This document shows positions 33,490 through 45,300 of a DNA stretch of 64,000 bases, one piece after another. Position 1 is the first letter of the stretch, and each line of letters begins with the position of its first letter. Location of the stretch: assembly GCA_001566295.1 (NCBI GenBank), contig KQ964275.1:97399-161398 (forward strand), in the 5' to 3' direction. This DNA comes from Microdochium bolleyi. Its lineage: Eukaryota > Ascomycota > Sordariomycetes > Xylariales > Microdochiaceae. Under the pieces are notes generated by a model. It saw only the letters and a list, made by a program, of their open reading frames with translations. It did no database searches and had not been told where the DNA came from. The translations under genes were made by a program, and so were the position numbers.

Positions 33490-34500
33490 TCACTCTTTGC
33501 TCTCAACCTCGCCGATCCGCTCCAAGCCCTTCATCGCCTTGGCCACCTCCGCCCACTTCCCACCTTCCGCATCCGCGCCCGTGTCCTCTCCGTACAGAGC
33601 ACTCCACAGGTACGCCCACGAGACCTTCAGCACAGTATACAGCCGCTCGTTGTCATCGTCGTCCGCCGCAGCAAGATCCCACCCGGCGATCCCGCCCAGG
33701 CCGTGCTTCGCACCCTTGAGCGTGAGCAGCGTCTTGGGTCCCGGAGCCAGCGTGTACGGATCCGCGTGCCAGTCGGCGCCCCGGGTGGTCAGGAACGGCT
33801 GCACGTCCTGGTCGCCATAGACGACCAGCGCCGGGGTGCGCATGTTGGCGAAGTCGATGTTGTAGAACGGCATGATCGTCCGGCCCTGGTCGGAGAGCTG
33901 GTTGTCGCCGGTGCCCGCAAAGATGACGCCCGCCTTGACGCGCTGGTCAAGGAGATGTGTAGTCTGGCTCTCGGAGTCGTGGTTCACGGCGCCGAGAATG
34001 GTGGAGGTGGTGAACCCGCCGAACGAGTGGCCCGCCAAGGCGATCTTGGTCGTATCGAGCCTGCCTCGGAGCATGGGTATTTCCTGCTCGAGGGCGTTGT
34101 CCTGACGCAAGAGCTCATCGATGATGGCGGAGATGTCGGCCGCGCGGGCGTCGAGGTACAGCTGCTTGACATTGTCCGGGTTGACATCTAGGCCGAGAGT
34201 CTTGGACTCGAGGTGTGTGGGCTGGATCACGACAAAGCCGTGCGAGGCCCAGAACTCGCGAACGGGCGCGTACCCGTGCAGCGAGCCGACGTAGCTTGCA
34301 GGGCCGCCACCGTGGGAAAATATGACGACAGGGAGCTTGCCGGCGGTGGTGTTGGTGGCAGGGAAAGTCACGCGGACCTGGAGAGGGACCTGGCGACCAG
34401 CGAAGGGGATGTCGATTGGGGCGACGGAGAGGGAAGCGGTGGCATCAGGAACAGGAATGGAGGCGGCAAGGCCGATGCTGTGGAATGTGGGAAACTGCAT
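33490..34500 (-). CDS. Alpha/beta hydrolase, chlorophyllase / PAF-acetylhydrolase-like
   Basis: Intronless, 336 residues. The fold marks are clear: the HGGG oxyanion-hole segment near residue 63 (VVIFSHGGG), the nucleophile elbow GHSFGG (Ser159), an acid in YGDQD (Asp232) and a histidine in GAKHGLGG (His266). The arrangement and length match bacterial and fungal dienelactone, chlorophyllase and platelet-activating-factor acetylhydrolase-like esterases. No signal peptide or membrane segment, so it is probably cytosolic. The substrate cannot be told from the sequence. A TATAAA lies 110 bases upstream. It is divergent from the Gfo/Idh/MocA oxidoreductase gene, about 700 bases away. Confidence 0.85.
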   Translation of the reverse strand: MQFPTFHSIGLAASIPVPDATASLSVAPIDIPFAGRQVPLQVRVTFPATNTTAGKLPVVIFSHGGGPASYVGSLHGYAPVREFWASHGFVVIQPTHLESKTLGLDVNPDNVKQLYLDARAADISAIIDELLRQDNALEQEIPMLRGRLDTTKIALAGHSFGGFTTSTILGAVNHDSESQTTHLLDQRVKAGVIFAGTGDNQLSDQGRTIMPFYNIDFANMRTPALVVYGDQDVQPFLTTRGADWHADPYTLAPGPKTLLTLKGAKHGLGGIAGWDLAAADDDDNERLYTVLKVSWAYLWSALYGEDTGADAEGGKWAEVAKAMKGLERIGEVESKE

Positions 34501-34609
34501 GATGGGGATTTGTAATGGTCAGTTGCTGCTGTAGGTGGTGTTGCAGTGTGAAAGTGTGCTTGTGGTTGTGATTCTGAAGACCAAATCAATTGCATGGGGA
34601 ATGCCTCTG

Positions 34610-34615
34610 TTTATA
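34610..34615 (-). promoter_or_regulatory. TATA box of the alpha/beta hydrolase gene
   Basis: Minus strand reads TATAAA, 110 bases before the start codon at 34500. Confidence 0.45.
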
Positions 34616-35202
34616 CTCACTCTGTCGACTTTCTGTTCATCGAGGAACTTGACGATTCATAATCAGCGGCGTCAAGGCTCTTGTCCGTGGTGGTTTAAAG
34701 CCGTTGTGTCCTGGACGCCTGCACAACTCGAGATTGACATCCTAATCGAGACTGCTATCCGCTTTGGGTCGAGCCGAGCCCGGATGGGACGCAGTAATGT
34801 TGTCAACCTGACGTCTGTGCCAAAGATGTATGTGAGATCACGTTTTGTTCTGATGATGTGTGACAGTCTATAAAGGGTCGAAACCATCCGTTCGGGTAGT
34901 CACAGCCGCTCCACGCAAGAGACAGCCTGTCTGGACCTGGACCCATGGGCGTGGACAGTGCACCGAGCTCTCAATTACGTCGTGTCGCAGGAAAATGACA
35001 TGCGTCTGACAGTACATCCAGGAACCAATGATAGTGTGCGTCCCAACTCGCAAGACGTATGTTGTTAGCTGACCCCGCCTGACCACGATTGACGCTTAAC
35101 GGCTGCTCCATCACCACTCGTCTCAACATCGCCTTGCGTCGTCGGAATTCAAGACGCCGAGCCTGTTGTTTCCGCCCGAGACTGCCCGAAATACTCTCCG
35201 CC
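34616..35202. other. Divergent intergenic region
   Basis: Lies between the hydrolase and the oxidoreductase, so it probably holds both promoters. No gene is seen. Confidence 0.4.
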
Positions 35203-36590
35203 ATGGCCTCGATACTCGGCTTCTTCAACCGCGTCCGGCAGCAGTACTCGCCGCCGGCCGCGACCAAAGACCCGCATCCCCTACGCTTCGGCATCATGAG
35301 CGCCGCAAACATTGCGTACGTGCAGATAGCCGGGCCGTCGCCATCCCAGCCAGTATACACTGACATCAATCGTAGACCTATGGCGTTCCTCACCCCAGCA
35401 ATCTCCCACCCCGAAGTTGTCGTGACCGCCGTCGCAGCCAGAGACCCCGCCAAAGCCGCCGCCTTTGCCAAGAAGCACAAGATCCCCAAGGTGAAGCAGT
35501 CCTACCAGGGTGCGCCATGTAATCGCCTCCAACATGGCCAGTCTTTCCACTGACGGTGGTTCCAGACCTCCTCGACGACCCAGATATCGATTGCGTGTAC
35601 ATCCCGCTTCCAAACGGCCTGCACTACGAATGGGCCCTGCGCGCCCTCAGGGCTGGGAAGCACGTCCTCCTCGAGAAGCCTGGCACCTCCAACGCGATTG
35701 AGGCGGAGAAGCTCTTTCGCCACCCCTTGCTCAGCGAGCCCGGGGCACCAGTCCTACTCGAGGCCACACACTCGTGGTTCCACCCGGCCTGGGCGCGGTT
35801 CATGTCCTTCGTAGACTCTGCCGAGATCGACAAGGCCAGGGCCACGATGATGGCGCCGGCCGGGTTCATCGCGGACGATGATATCCGATTCGACTACGAC
35901 CTCGCCGGCGGCGCGATGATGGACACCGGCCCGTACACTCTGGGATGCCTGCGGCTCGCGTTCGGAGGAGAGCTGCCGGCCAAGTGCGAGAAGGCGAGCT
36001 GGGAGCCGCCGCGGGCGGAGAAGGCCAGGAAGGAGCACATAGAGAACGCGTACGAGGCGCACTTCCGGTTCGCGAACGGCGGACTTGGCGTGGCCCGGGG
36101 CTCTCTGAACATGCCGCTGACGGAGTGGGAGACGCCGAACCTGCTCGAGGTGACACACCGCCCGGTCGTGGTCGAGGACGAACGGGAGCTGAATCAGGCT
36201 GGGGTCGTCGCTCCGGGAGAGGCACAGCAAGTCGTGCGGATCCGCACGGTCTCGCTCTCGCTGTACGTCATGCCGTCCCTGTACCACAACATCCACGTGC
36301 GCGACGAGTACACGCTGCGCGAGACGGGGCGTCCCGAGGCCGTGATCCGGCGCTGGACAAAGACGGCGAACCACAAGGCGTACACGTTCCGCGAAGCGGG
36401 TGTCGAGCAGCCAGGCGAGATCTACTGGTCGACCTACAGGTACTGCCTGGAGCAGTTTGTGCACCGGGTCAAGGGGCGGGAGACGCAGCAGTGGTTCGAC
36501 GTCGAGGACTCGATCAACAGTGCCAGGATGATCGACATGGCATATGAGGCGGCAGGGCTGGCGCTGCGACCGACGAGTAAGTATGAGTAG
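35203..36590 (+). CDS. Gfo/Idh/MocA-family oxidoreductase (dihydrodiol / D-xylose dehydrogenase-like)
   Basis: Three exons (35203-35315, 35376-35509, 35566-36590) give 423 residues. The N-terminal Rossmann half begins LRFGIMSAANIA, with PLPNGLHYEW at the fourth strand, then the family hallmark EKP with the catalytic-type Lys120. The C-terminal half shows DYDLAGGAMMDTGPYTLG, typical of the dimeric dihydrodiol dehydrogenase and NADP-linked D-xylose dehydrogenase branch. These use NAD(P) to oxidise sugars or trans-dihydrodiols. Cytosolic by sequence. It lies immediately upstream of a DHA1 transporter in the same direction, so joint action is possible but not shown. The substrate is not determined. 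Confidence 0.9.
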
Positions 36591-36920
36591 GCGGAGTGTG
36601 CACAATCTACTCGAGGAAGCATGCTAGGTGGGACAACGATGATGTGCCGTGAAGATAGTGTGTGGCGCTCGGCAGTCCATTCTATAGTATGCTCACTTTC
36701 ACGATGTACCGGGCGCAGGTAACCATCTGGTCGAGAGAGGAGAACATTGGGCCTCTTCTGGACAGTTCAACTCCGAGCAGAGCCAGCTGTGTGGTACAAC
36801 CAGATAGGATAAAACTAGATGCGCAACAGCATGTCTTGTGCGGGACAAGATCTGCACCACCAAATAATACCCCGCGGATGGTGAAGCTGATGGCATCATC
36901 ATCCCTGAGCATTGACAAGC
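36591..36920. other. Short intergenic region upstream of the MFS gene
   Basis: Contains no gene; it holds the likely promoter and leader of the DHA1 transporter. Confidence 0.4.
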
Positions 36921-38770
36921 ATGTCTCCACTTCCGGCCTCGTCGATCAAGTCACATATGCCTCTCCCTTCCTTTATGTCGACTAAATCTCCATGTCGAGA
37001 GAGCTCGAAGATGCCCACGCACGAACACACACCGAGGCTCGCCAGCGACGACGAGGGTCGATCCTCGACATCTACCCCTCTGCTGCAGCCCGCCCCCAAG
37101 CCCCCGTCTACATCCCTCACAGACGCATCCGACGGTGACGATGCCGCGACCTTCCCGCCCGGCGATCCAACCAATCCCCGGAATTGGGCTCCCTGGCGCA
37201 AGTGGCTGACCGTCGCGGCCATCGTGCCCGTGGACCTGTCCGTCTCGTGGGGCGCGTCCGGGTTCTCGCCCGTGGCGCACAGCTTCCGCGAGCACTTTGG
37301 CGTGTCCTCTACGGTCGCGACGCTGGGCCTGTCGCTGTACATCCTCGGCCTGGCGTTCGGCCCCATGACCCTGGCGCCACTCAGCGAGTTCTTTGGGCGC
37401 AGCGTCGTGTACAATCTCTCGTATGCAGTCTTCTGTGTGCTGCTTGCTGCGACCGCATTGGTGAACGATGGAAGGTTAGGGGGGTTTATGGCGCTGCGGT
37501 TCCTAAGCGGGCTGTTTGCGTGTGTGACTGTCGGTGCGTACTCTGCCATGCCGTGCCTTGCACCTAAAGTTACAGACACACTGACTGACTGGCTGGCTGA
37601 CTCGACGTCACGAGCAGCCAACTTTGGCGGCACAATCGCCGACCTCTGGCCTCACCACGAGACGGGCACCGCCATGTCCATCTACCTGTGGGCCGCGACC
37701 TGCGGGAGCCCCTCGGGCTTCCTGCTCATGGCACTCATCGCCGAGGGCAGACAATGGCAGGACGTGTTCTGGGCGCTATTCGCCACGTGCAGCGTCTTCT
37801 GGGTCATCATGGTCGCCGTTGTCCGCGAGACGAGACACACGACCATCCTCAGGAGGAGACACCCAGAGGCCACCCAGAGTTACACGGCGAGAGGTGGTGA
37901 AGCTACGCAGACGAAGACCACGAGGCAGCTCTTCCACGTCGCTCTCGCCCGCCCGTTCCGCTTCCTGGCCACCGAGGCCATCGTCATCTTCGCCGCGCTG
38001 TACCACGGGTACCTCTTCGGGCTGAGCTTCCTGTTCAACGGCGTGTTCGTGCTGGTCTTTGGCGAAGGCGGCCACGGGTTCGGCATCGCCGGCGTCGGGA
38101 CCGCATTTCTGGGCCTCGTCGCGGGCATCACGACCGGCGTGTTCACCAACATCTGGCAGGAGCGCAAGTACCTGGCGGCGGTGAAGGACGCCGGTGGCGC
38201 GAACATTCCCGAGGCGAGGGTGCACTTGGCCAAGACTGCGGCTGTCTGTGAGTTTGACGCCCTGCCCTGTGACCAGGCGATGATGGAGAATGTGCTGACG
38301 GTATGGTCTTGTATTGCACACAGTGTTCCCCGTGTCCATGTTCTGCTTCGCGTGGACCACGTTCCCGTGGATCCCCCCAATCGTGCCCATCCTCGCGTCG
38401 GCCGTCTGGGGCTGGTGCTTCTACACAATGATCCTAATGACTGTTGTCTATATAGGCGATTCCTACGGGGTACGTGTCCTTCAGACTTCCTCGAGAAGAC
38501 ACCGAGCTGACCCTCTCGCCGCCCTAGGTATACTCTGCCTCGGCTCTGGCAGGCACAGCCCTCATCAGGAACGTCGCCGGCGCTGCGTTCCCGCTATTTG
38601 GCCACCACCTCATGACCCGGCTTGGATATCAGTGGGGAGCGAGCCTGCTGGCGTTGCTGGGTGTGCCCTTGATTCCGATCCCTTTTGTGCTGGCGAGGTA
38701 TGGGCCTGCGATGCGGAAGCGCAGCCCGTGGGCCAGCCAGCACATGGAGACGATGGATGACGTGGAGTAG
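36921..38770 (+). CDS. MFS drug:H+ antiporter-1 family transporter (12-TM type)
   Basis: Four exons (36921-37533, 37618-38247, 38324-38469, 38528-38770) give 543 residues. The first intron is a multiple of three, so the frame stays open through it, but splicing removes a stretch that would interrupt a membrane helix. A long acidic/Ser/Pro cytosolic N-terminus leads to NPRNW before TM1, as in DHA1 transporters, then LSLYILGLAFGPMTLAPLSE and an EFFGR loop of the MFS A motif. About 12 helices are visible. The family exports drugs, polyamines and metabolites by proton antiport. Later in-frame ATGs at 36954, 36975 and 37011 are possible starts; 37011 also has a good context. The usual GPxxGP motif in TM5 is replaced by CGSPSG. 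Confidence 0.87.
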
Positions 38771-39513
38771 CGTCAGTAGTCCTGCAGACACGATGGAAGG
38801 GAAAGCAGTCGGCCAAGTAAGAACCCGTCCTTAGCTGCCGCCAATGAGTCAACATGATTGCACGTTGCGCAGCAGGACAGACCAGACTGTTGAGGGCTCC
38901 ACTGTGATAAGGCCAGGGCCGTTGGCGGCCAAATTTAGGAGCGTCACGGACCAGCTCTTATCTCTGAGACAGGGCACAATCAAACCTTCTGTGACACGGG
39001 CTGCTGCACACCGACAGTTGTTGTTTGATGTCCGAGAGATCGAGAGATATATCTCCCAGCTCTCGCCACTTTCTATGCCAACACGGACAACCATCCTCCA
39101 TTCTCATACGCACCACAACAACAAGCCAAGACCACAGCGGCTTAGGCTACCCGCGGGCGGCGTTACGTCAGAGAAAGGGGCTGCCAGGTCCGGTCCCGCA
39201 GCGGGTCGCGAACCCCCTCGGCCGTGAGGCGCCATTGACCAACCAGCATTCCCCGGATTTGTCCTGTTTTTCACCTGCCCTTAGCGCGTCCTCATTGGCG
39301 ACCGAGGGGGCCTATGCTGTATACGCTACCTTACCTTGGCACACCGTCCGCGACACCCCGAGTTACTCCCGAGTCACGCTCCGTGTTGCGGCCTCTCTGA
39401 TAGTATCTTCTTGTTGCTGGTACTCGGTAGGACTGGCAGATACACTCTGAGCCTGACCTCGCCATCATCCGTGTCCTGTCCAGCGACACCAGGGGATCAC
39501 TCATCAATCTATC
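38771..39513. other. Intergenic, promoter of the serine dehydratase gene
   Basis: No gene seen. It holds the transporter 3' flank and the upstream region of the dehydratase. Confidence 0.4.
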
Positions 39514-41721
39514 ATGGCCTCGACCCCAGCGGCGGCGCAGCGCATCGGCCGCCACCTCCTCCGCGGTGCCGGACGAGCTGGGAGGACCATCGCACCCGGC
39601 CGGCGCGGTCTCCTCGACCTCGGGGGCCATCACTTCGCAACCAGACCGTCTGCCCTCCACAGATCACCATCATCAGCACAGCAGATCCGCCACCTCACAA
39701 ACACCCCGCCCACCTCATTCAGCAGCGGCAACGATGACGCCAGCGAGAGTGGCACCTACAGCGAGGCCGACCGCGAGCACGCCGTCATCTCGGCCTTTGA
39801 CCTCTTCTCCATTGGCATCGGCCCGTCGTCCAGCCACACCGTCGGCCCCATGCGCGCCGGCAGCATCTTTGTGTCCGACCTCGTCGAGGCCAACCTCCTG
39901 CACAAGGTCCACAAGATCCGCGTCACCATCTACGGCAGCCTTGCGCTGACGGGCGAGGGCCACATGACGCCCTCTGCCCTGCTCCTGGGCCTTGAGAGCG
40001 CCGACGTCGAGACTGTCGACACCTTCTACGTGCCCAAGCGCTTCGACGAAATCAAGGCCAAGGGCAAGCTCCACCTGGGCCAGGGCCTAGGCGAGGGGAA
40101 GGGCCGGGAGATCGAGTTCGAGTACAAAAAGGACTTTGTGTGGGAGTGGAGCAAGAAGCTGCCCCTGCACAGCAACGGGATGCGGCTCATGGTGTTTGAC
40201 GAGCACGGGGACATGCTCGCCACCAACGATATGTTCTCTGTCGGCGGCGGGTTCGTCGTCAACGGCGCCATGTCGACAGCTGCAACGGCCGAGGCGGCGA
40301 CCAGCGGCCCGCACCCAGTCGATCTCGCGGAGAACCTGTTCTATAAGGAGATCAAGCGGACTGACGCCGCAGGCGACAGGAGGACGGGCACGGAGGTGAT
40401 CGCACCGCCAGAGGCCGAATCTGCGGCGAACGCGGACAGCAAGATGCTCGAGTCTGGTCGTAGTGAGAACGCAGCACCACAGGAAGAGAGCTCATCCCTC
40501 GTCTCGCCTTCCTCTACAGCCGCTACCACCACCACAACAGAAGCAGAGTCCTCCCCGGACAGCCAGCAGCCTCGATACCCATTCCGGGACGCCGCCACGC
40601 TCCTCGCCATGTGCAAGAAGCACAACCTCACCATCGCGCAGCTGGTATACGAGAACGAGAAGAGCCACGGGTACACGGACGAGGAGATCCACGACAAGCT
40701 CTTCCGCATCTGGGACGTCATGGACAACAGCATCCTCGAGGCCGTCCAGGCACCCCTCAACACGACCCTGCCCGGGTCTCTCAAGCTGCACCGCCGCGCG
40801 CCAGCCCTGTACCGCAAGCTCACCCGGGGGTTGTACCCTTCCCACACCGACAGGATCGGCGGAGCGGCCGAGGAGATCCTGGGCCAGCTGGAGGACCCGT
40901 TTACACATGATGCTGCGAAGAGGAACGTCACACACGCCCACTCCTCGTCCTCAACCACATCTTCATCCTCCTCAAAAGAGGTCATCACATCAACACGCTC
41001 CCGCGCCCTCTCGGCGACCGCGAAGCGCAACATGCCCATGATCCACGGGTCCCTCAACCACCCGATCCTGCCCTCGCCACGTCGCCGCACCTCCTTTCCA
41101 GCAATGGACTACCTGACCGTCTACGCCATCGCCGTCAACGAGACCAACGCGTGCGGCGGGCGCGTGGTGACAGCCCCGACCAACGGCGCCGCAGGCATCA
41201 TCCCGTCCGTGCTCAAGTACACGCTCGAGTTCATCTCGGGCGACACCGAGGACGGGCGGGACCGGGACATTGTCACCTTCCTGCTGACGGCCGCGGCGAT
41301 CGGCATGATCTTCAAGCGCGGGGCGACCATCTCGGCCGCCGAGGGCGGGTGCATGGCCGAGGTGGGCGTGGCGTGCAGCATGGCGGCGGCCGGGTTCGCG
41401 GCGGTGCACGGCGCGAGCGTCGAGACGATCGAGATGGCGGCCGAGATCGGCATCGAGCACAACCTGGGCCTCTCGTGCGATCCCATCGCCAGCCTCGTCC
41501 AGGCCCCCTGCATCGAGCGCAACGCGCTCGGCAGCATCAAGGCCGTCAGCAGTGCCAACCTCGCCCTCAGCTCCAACCCGCAGACGATGAAGGTCCGCCT
41601 CGACGACGCCGTGCGCGCCATGCGCCTCACCGCCATCGGCATGCGCAGCGAGTTCAAGGAGACGAGCCTCAGCGGGCTCGCGACCAGCGTGCCTATCCCG
41701 GTCAGCGTGCCGGACTGCTAG
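39514..41721 (+). CDS. L-serine dehydratase, iron-sulfur (bacterial-type) single-chain enzyme, probably mitochondrial
   Basis: Intronless, 735 residues. The first ~75 residues are rich in Arg/Ala/Ser and poor in acids, a likely mitochondrial presequence. Then comes the SDH beta domain with GIGPSSSHTVGPMRAG (residues 100-120), a variable Ser/Glu/Thr-rich linker (about 295-350), and the SDH alpha domain with NACGGRVVTAPTNGAAG, EGGCMAEVGVACSMAAAG and GLSCDPIA...PCIERN. Cys547, Cys613, Cys621 and Cys655 are the conserved positions from which the [4Fe-4S] ligands come. The enzyme converts L-serine to pyruvate and ammonia without PLP, unlike the usual fungal serine dehydratase. No intron and bacterial domain order suggest an old bacterial origin, though related fungal copies are known. 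An additional Ser-rich insert lies near 485-500. Confidence 0.93.
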   Translation: MASTPAAAQRIGRHLLRGAGRAGRTIAPGRRGLLDLGGHHFATRPSALHRSPSSAQQIRHLTNTPPTSFSSGNDDASESGTYSEADREHAVISAFDLFSIGIGPSSSHTVGPMRAGSIFVSDLVEANLLHKVHKIRVTIYGSLALTGEGHMTPSALLLGLESADVETVDTFYVPKRFDEIKAKGKLHLGQGLGEGKGREIEFEYKKDFVWEWSKKLPLHSNGMRLMVFDEHGDMLATNDMFSVGGGFVVNGAMSTAATAEAATSGPHPVDLAENLFYKEIKRTDAAGDRRTGTEVIAPPEAESAANADSKMLESGRSENAAPQEESSSLVSPSSTAATTTTTEAESSPDSQQPRYPFRDAATLLAMCKKHNLTIAQLVYENEKSHGYTDEEIHDKLFRIWDVMDNSILEAVQAPLNTTLPGSLKLHRRAPALYRKLTRGLYPSHTDRIGGAAEEILGQLEDPFTHDAAKRNVTHAHSSSSTTSSSSSKEVITSTRSRALSATAKRNMPMIHGSLNHPILPSPRRRTSFPAMDYLTVYAIAVNETNACGGRVVTAPTNGAAGIIPSVLKYTLEFISGDTEDGRDRDIVTFLLTAAAIGMIFKRGATISAAEGGCMAEVGVACSMAAAGFAAVHGASVETIEMAAEIGIEHNLGLSCDPIASLVQAPCIERNALGSIKAVSSANLALSSNPQTMKVRLDDAVRAMRLTAIGMRSEFKETSLSGLATSVPIPVSVPDC

Positions 41722-42383
41722 ATGGGACAGGGCCTAGGGCTGTGAGAGCCGGATGGCAGAAACAAGACTGTGGCGATGACAGAGCGCGCGAGTCTTGGGG
41801 AATCTTGGGAAGAGATGTATCTACGAAAGGTAATCAAGCGATCAGAAGTAGGCTGTCTCCAACATCTCTGGATCCTGGACCCACTGGATTCCTGGAGACC
41901 AAAGCCGAGTACATTGATGTAACGTGGTCTCAGTTATGCCCCTCACTCAGCAGCTGGACGTGTTGCACCTCAGATACATCCAGGCGCTTACCAACACCTA
42001 CATCACCATTCAAGATCTCCGTCTGGAGCATGAGGGTATGAGTAGAGCCGCAAGGCTCGTAGTCACTCTCTAAAAGTATCCCTTTTGGTGCGTAGAGCAC
42101 CATCAGTTGCTCCTACTATTAGCGCAATCCGCTTCGTGCTCCTTGAAGCGTCAAATTGTCTTGTGCTATAGAGTCAACGGAGTGTTACGACTGGAAAGCC
42201 TCGCGCAGTCAGCAGACACTTAGGGAGCGATGCTCACATGGTACATGGAAATATGGAGCCGTTTCGCATGATTATTTATCGTCCAAGAGGGCTGCAGAGC
42301 CGCAAACGTCCTACACAGCAGCTACACGATATTTCATCAGGCCTTGAGAATCAGACTGGGCTGTCCCTAAGCGCCTAGACGCT
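41722..42383. other. Intergenic between convergent genes, no gene seen
   Basis: Holds 3' flanks of the dehydratase and of the NLR-like gene. No supported frame. Confidence 0.5.
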
Positions 42384-45300
42384 TTAGGCACACAGCAGAT
42401 ATCTGTATTCATTTTGGAGGTGCTCATCCTCCGCCTCTGCAAGCAGGTCTTGAGGCGTCCGGCCTTCTGGAATTGCTGCGCCACAGGCGATGAGCTGCCG
42501 TGTCAAGCTAACATTACCACTCTTGAAAGCGAGCGCGAGTGGTGTCGAAGAATGCCAATGCCCTCTTCTGCTGCAAGGTTCCTCAAGAGCTAACCTGTAT
42601 TCGATAAGGAAATCGAAGGCTTTCTTCATTTGTTGGTCATAATAGGAATCAGAAAGTAAGTTCGCCAGAGCTGGCGCTCCTGAGACAAGACATGGCCGCA
42701 CGCCATGAGCCACTAGGACCTGTAACAAGTCGGTATCGTCATTCTCGACTGCAGTCGTGAAGCAGAGGGGCCAGAAGTTGTCCTCGAAAGCTTCCTCCGG
42801 TGCCGGGCCCAAGGCGAGTAGTAACGCAACGTATGGCGCCAGATCCGCGTCTGGATCACGGGTCCTCTGCCAACGGCCGCGGTGGAGGTTTTTCTCCCAC
42901 GTTCTGATAATCTCATCGCGGGTAATCGGCACGACACCACTGTCAAGCATATATTGCACGATGTGAGTCCAGCCATATCTATACGCCGTGAGCAGGGGTG
43001 GCCCTACGATGTCGTCCCGATGAGCCTCGATATTGGCCCCAAGTTGAACTGCCAAGGCAATACCACCCCTGTGCCTTTTTCTCAACGCCGCGTGCAAGAG
43101 CCTATTCAGATGCAGCGAGATGATGCACTGTTTAGCAGGATTAAGGATAAGCTCAAGCATGACGGGGTAATCTTTCCGTGAGCAGCAGAGGATGGTACTT
43201 TCCGTGACCAGCAGAGGATGGTACTTTCCGTGACCTTGGCGCCTGCCTCCAGGAGGATTTTGGCGATGTCGAGCCGACCACGCAATATCGCAAACTCCAA
43301 GCAGTCCGAAAGAACTCTGGCATCCATCAGTTCCCTGCCATGTTCTTCCAAAAGTATGAGACAGTACGGATCACACTCGTTCCACAAGAAGTATTGGAAA
43401 CGCCCGATGATGTGAAGAGAAATGATGACGCTGGGTCGTGCCACGTCAATCAGAAAGCGGACGTTCTCTTTACTACCGTGATGGGCGCTTTCCGTTAAGC
43501 CCTGAAGAAATCCGCGCCAGAAGAATGTCGACTCTGTCCAGCTCGGGTCAAGATCCAAGAAAAAGCGCAGCATGGGGCTCGAACCGTTTTCCGAAGCCTC
43601 CACAAAGGCGTCGCAGAGTGTGTCCATGGAGCTCTGACTGAGCCTGCGAAAGAGTCCTGGAGCTGGCCTGGTGAAAGCAGGGTCGCTCGCCTGTGACAAT
43701 CTGTCACCGCCCTCCTCCGAGTCCTTTTCCTCGATCAGAAACTCAGGAAGAAGTGACTGGACGAGATCCACAAAGCCCCACTCCACGGCTCGCAGAAAGC
43801 AGTCCCTTCTTTCGGAGCCGTAACAATCCGGAAGGGCAAGAGTTTTGTGCAGGGCGAGCTTGCGAGTATGCTGTAATGCTTCATCACTGCCAGGAAACAG
43901 GCGTCGCGGCGCAAAGGACTTGCCCAAACAAGAGAGCAGGCACCCGCGATAGTATTCCGACTCCATCGTCCACGCCTGAAGCAACTGGTCCGCAATGGGG
44001 TAAACCTCTTTACGAGCAGCTCGGAGCACGGCTTCGGATGCGGCGTCGAACCTTTCATAAGGAACAGGGGGACTGGGACCACGAGTAGTGGAGTGTGCCC
44101 TCGAGTCGCTGTGGAGTAGTCGCACTACCTGCTCGTCAAGCTTGGGTGATCTTTGGCACAAGCTGTAATGTTCCGGCCAGCAGGATCGTGCATAAGCCGC
44201 CAAGTGGCCAACGTCGCAAAAAACGTCGTCCGCACAGCTGTTTCGATCCTTGGGCTCACACAGAAGTATACCCAAGCATAGCCGGGCCATGGCTTCATCA
44301 GCGGCTGGACGCTGAACCTGGAAGACCGCGGTCACCACGTCCTCGTAGATCCTATCTGATCGCAGATACTCCTCGACGGAAAAGTGTGCGATTCGGACCA
44401 TTCGAATGTACCTGTCCAACTCGTAGATCTCTATTAGCCCCGGGCAGAACTCGAGTAGGTCCTCAGGGTCGCCGAGCCTGCGCTTCATGTTGAACGTTGG
44501 GTTCTCGCCAAGCTCCATGGCGAGCCCCTCCACGAGCTGGGTCGTCGTCAGTGGTGTCCGAGCAGAGCAGAGCATCACCAGGATCCGGTGGGTATCGTCC
44601 ACACGCTCTCGAGGGATGCCTCTCAAGATGCGCGCATATGTCTCGTCGAGTGTTTTCGGAAGCGCGCTGAGCTGCTGCTCGAGGTGATACTCAGTGGAGG
44701 GGCAGCCCTCCAGCGCTGTAAGTTGGCATTGTGCCCATCGAAAGCTGAAAGATTGCGCGCGTCAACATTTGGAACCATGTGATCGTCGCTCGGGCAGATG
44801 TACTCACACGCCCTGAGCCTTCTCTGCAAAGACATCCTCGATGCGTTGGCGATGCTGGCGCCACTTCTGCAGCCTGCGATTGCTCTCGAGCTGAGCCGAG
44901 ACATACGAAGCAATGTCTGAATCGACCGAGTCGTTTCTCAAAGCGATCTTGTCATGCGAGATGGTTTCCATGGCCTGCGCTATATCGCGCTCGTTTCGGC
45001 TGGTCGCGAGCAGATGGAGCTGCTTTGGAGTGGCGTTCACCATATCAACGAGTGCATCGAGAAGATCGCTGCGAAACCCGGGGGCGGGGCACTCGTCGAG
45101 TGCATCCAGAACGACATAAACTCGCGAAAATTCGCCCACAATATCCAGGAAGCACTCAAACAGTTGGTCGTCGGAAGGATTGGCGTTCCCGCACCGGCTG
45201 TGGAATGCAGACATAATGTCGTTGCCACCTTTGGCCTGGCTTGCAAGCTGCAGAGTGAGGGTGCGGAGCATGCTGCTGGCGTTCTGCTTGCTGGTGTCGT

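Noticed and set aside
43106..43260. An intron explaining the frame change in the NLR-like gene
   Set aside because: The required skip is 26 bases with no canonical ends; the tandem duplication explains it fully.
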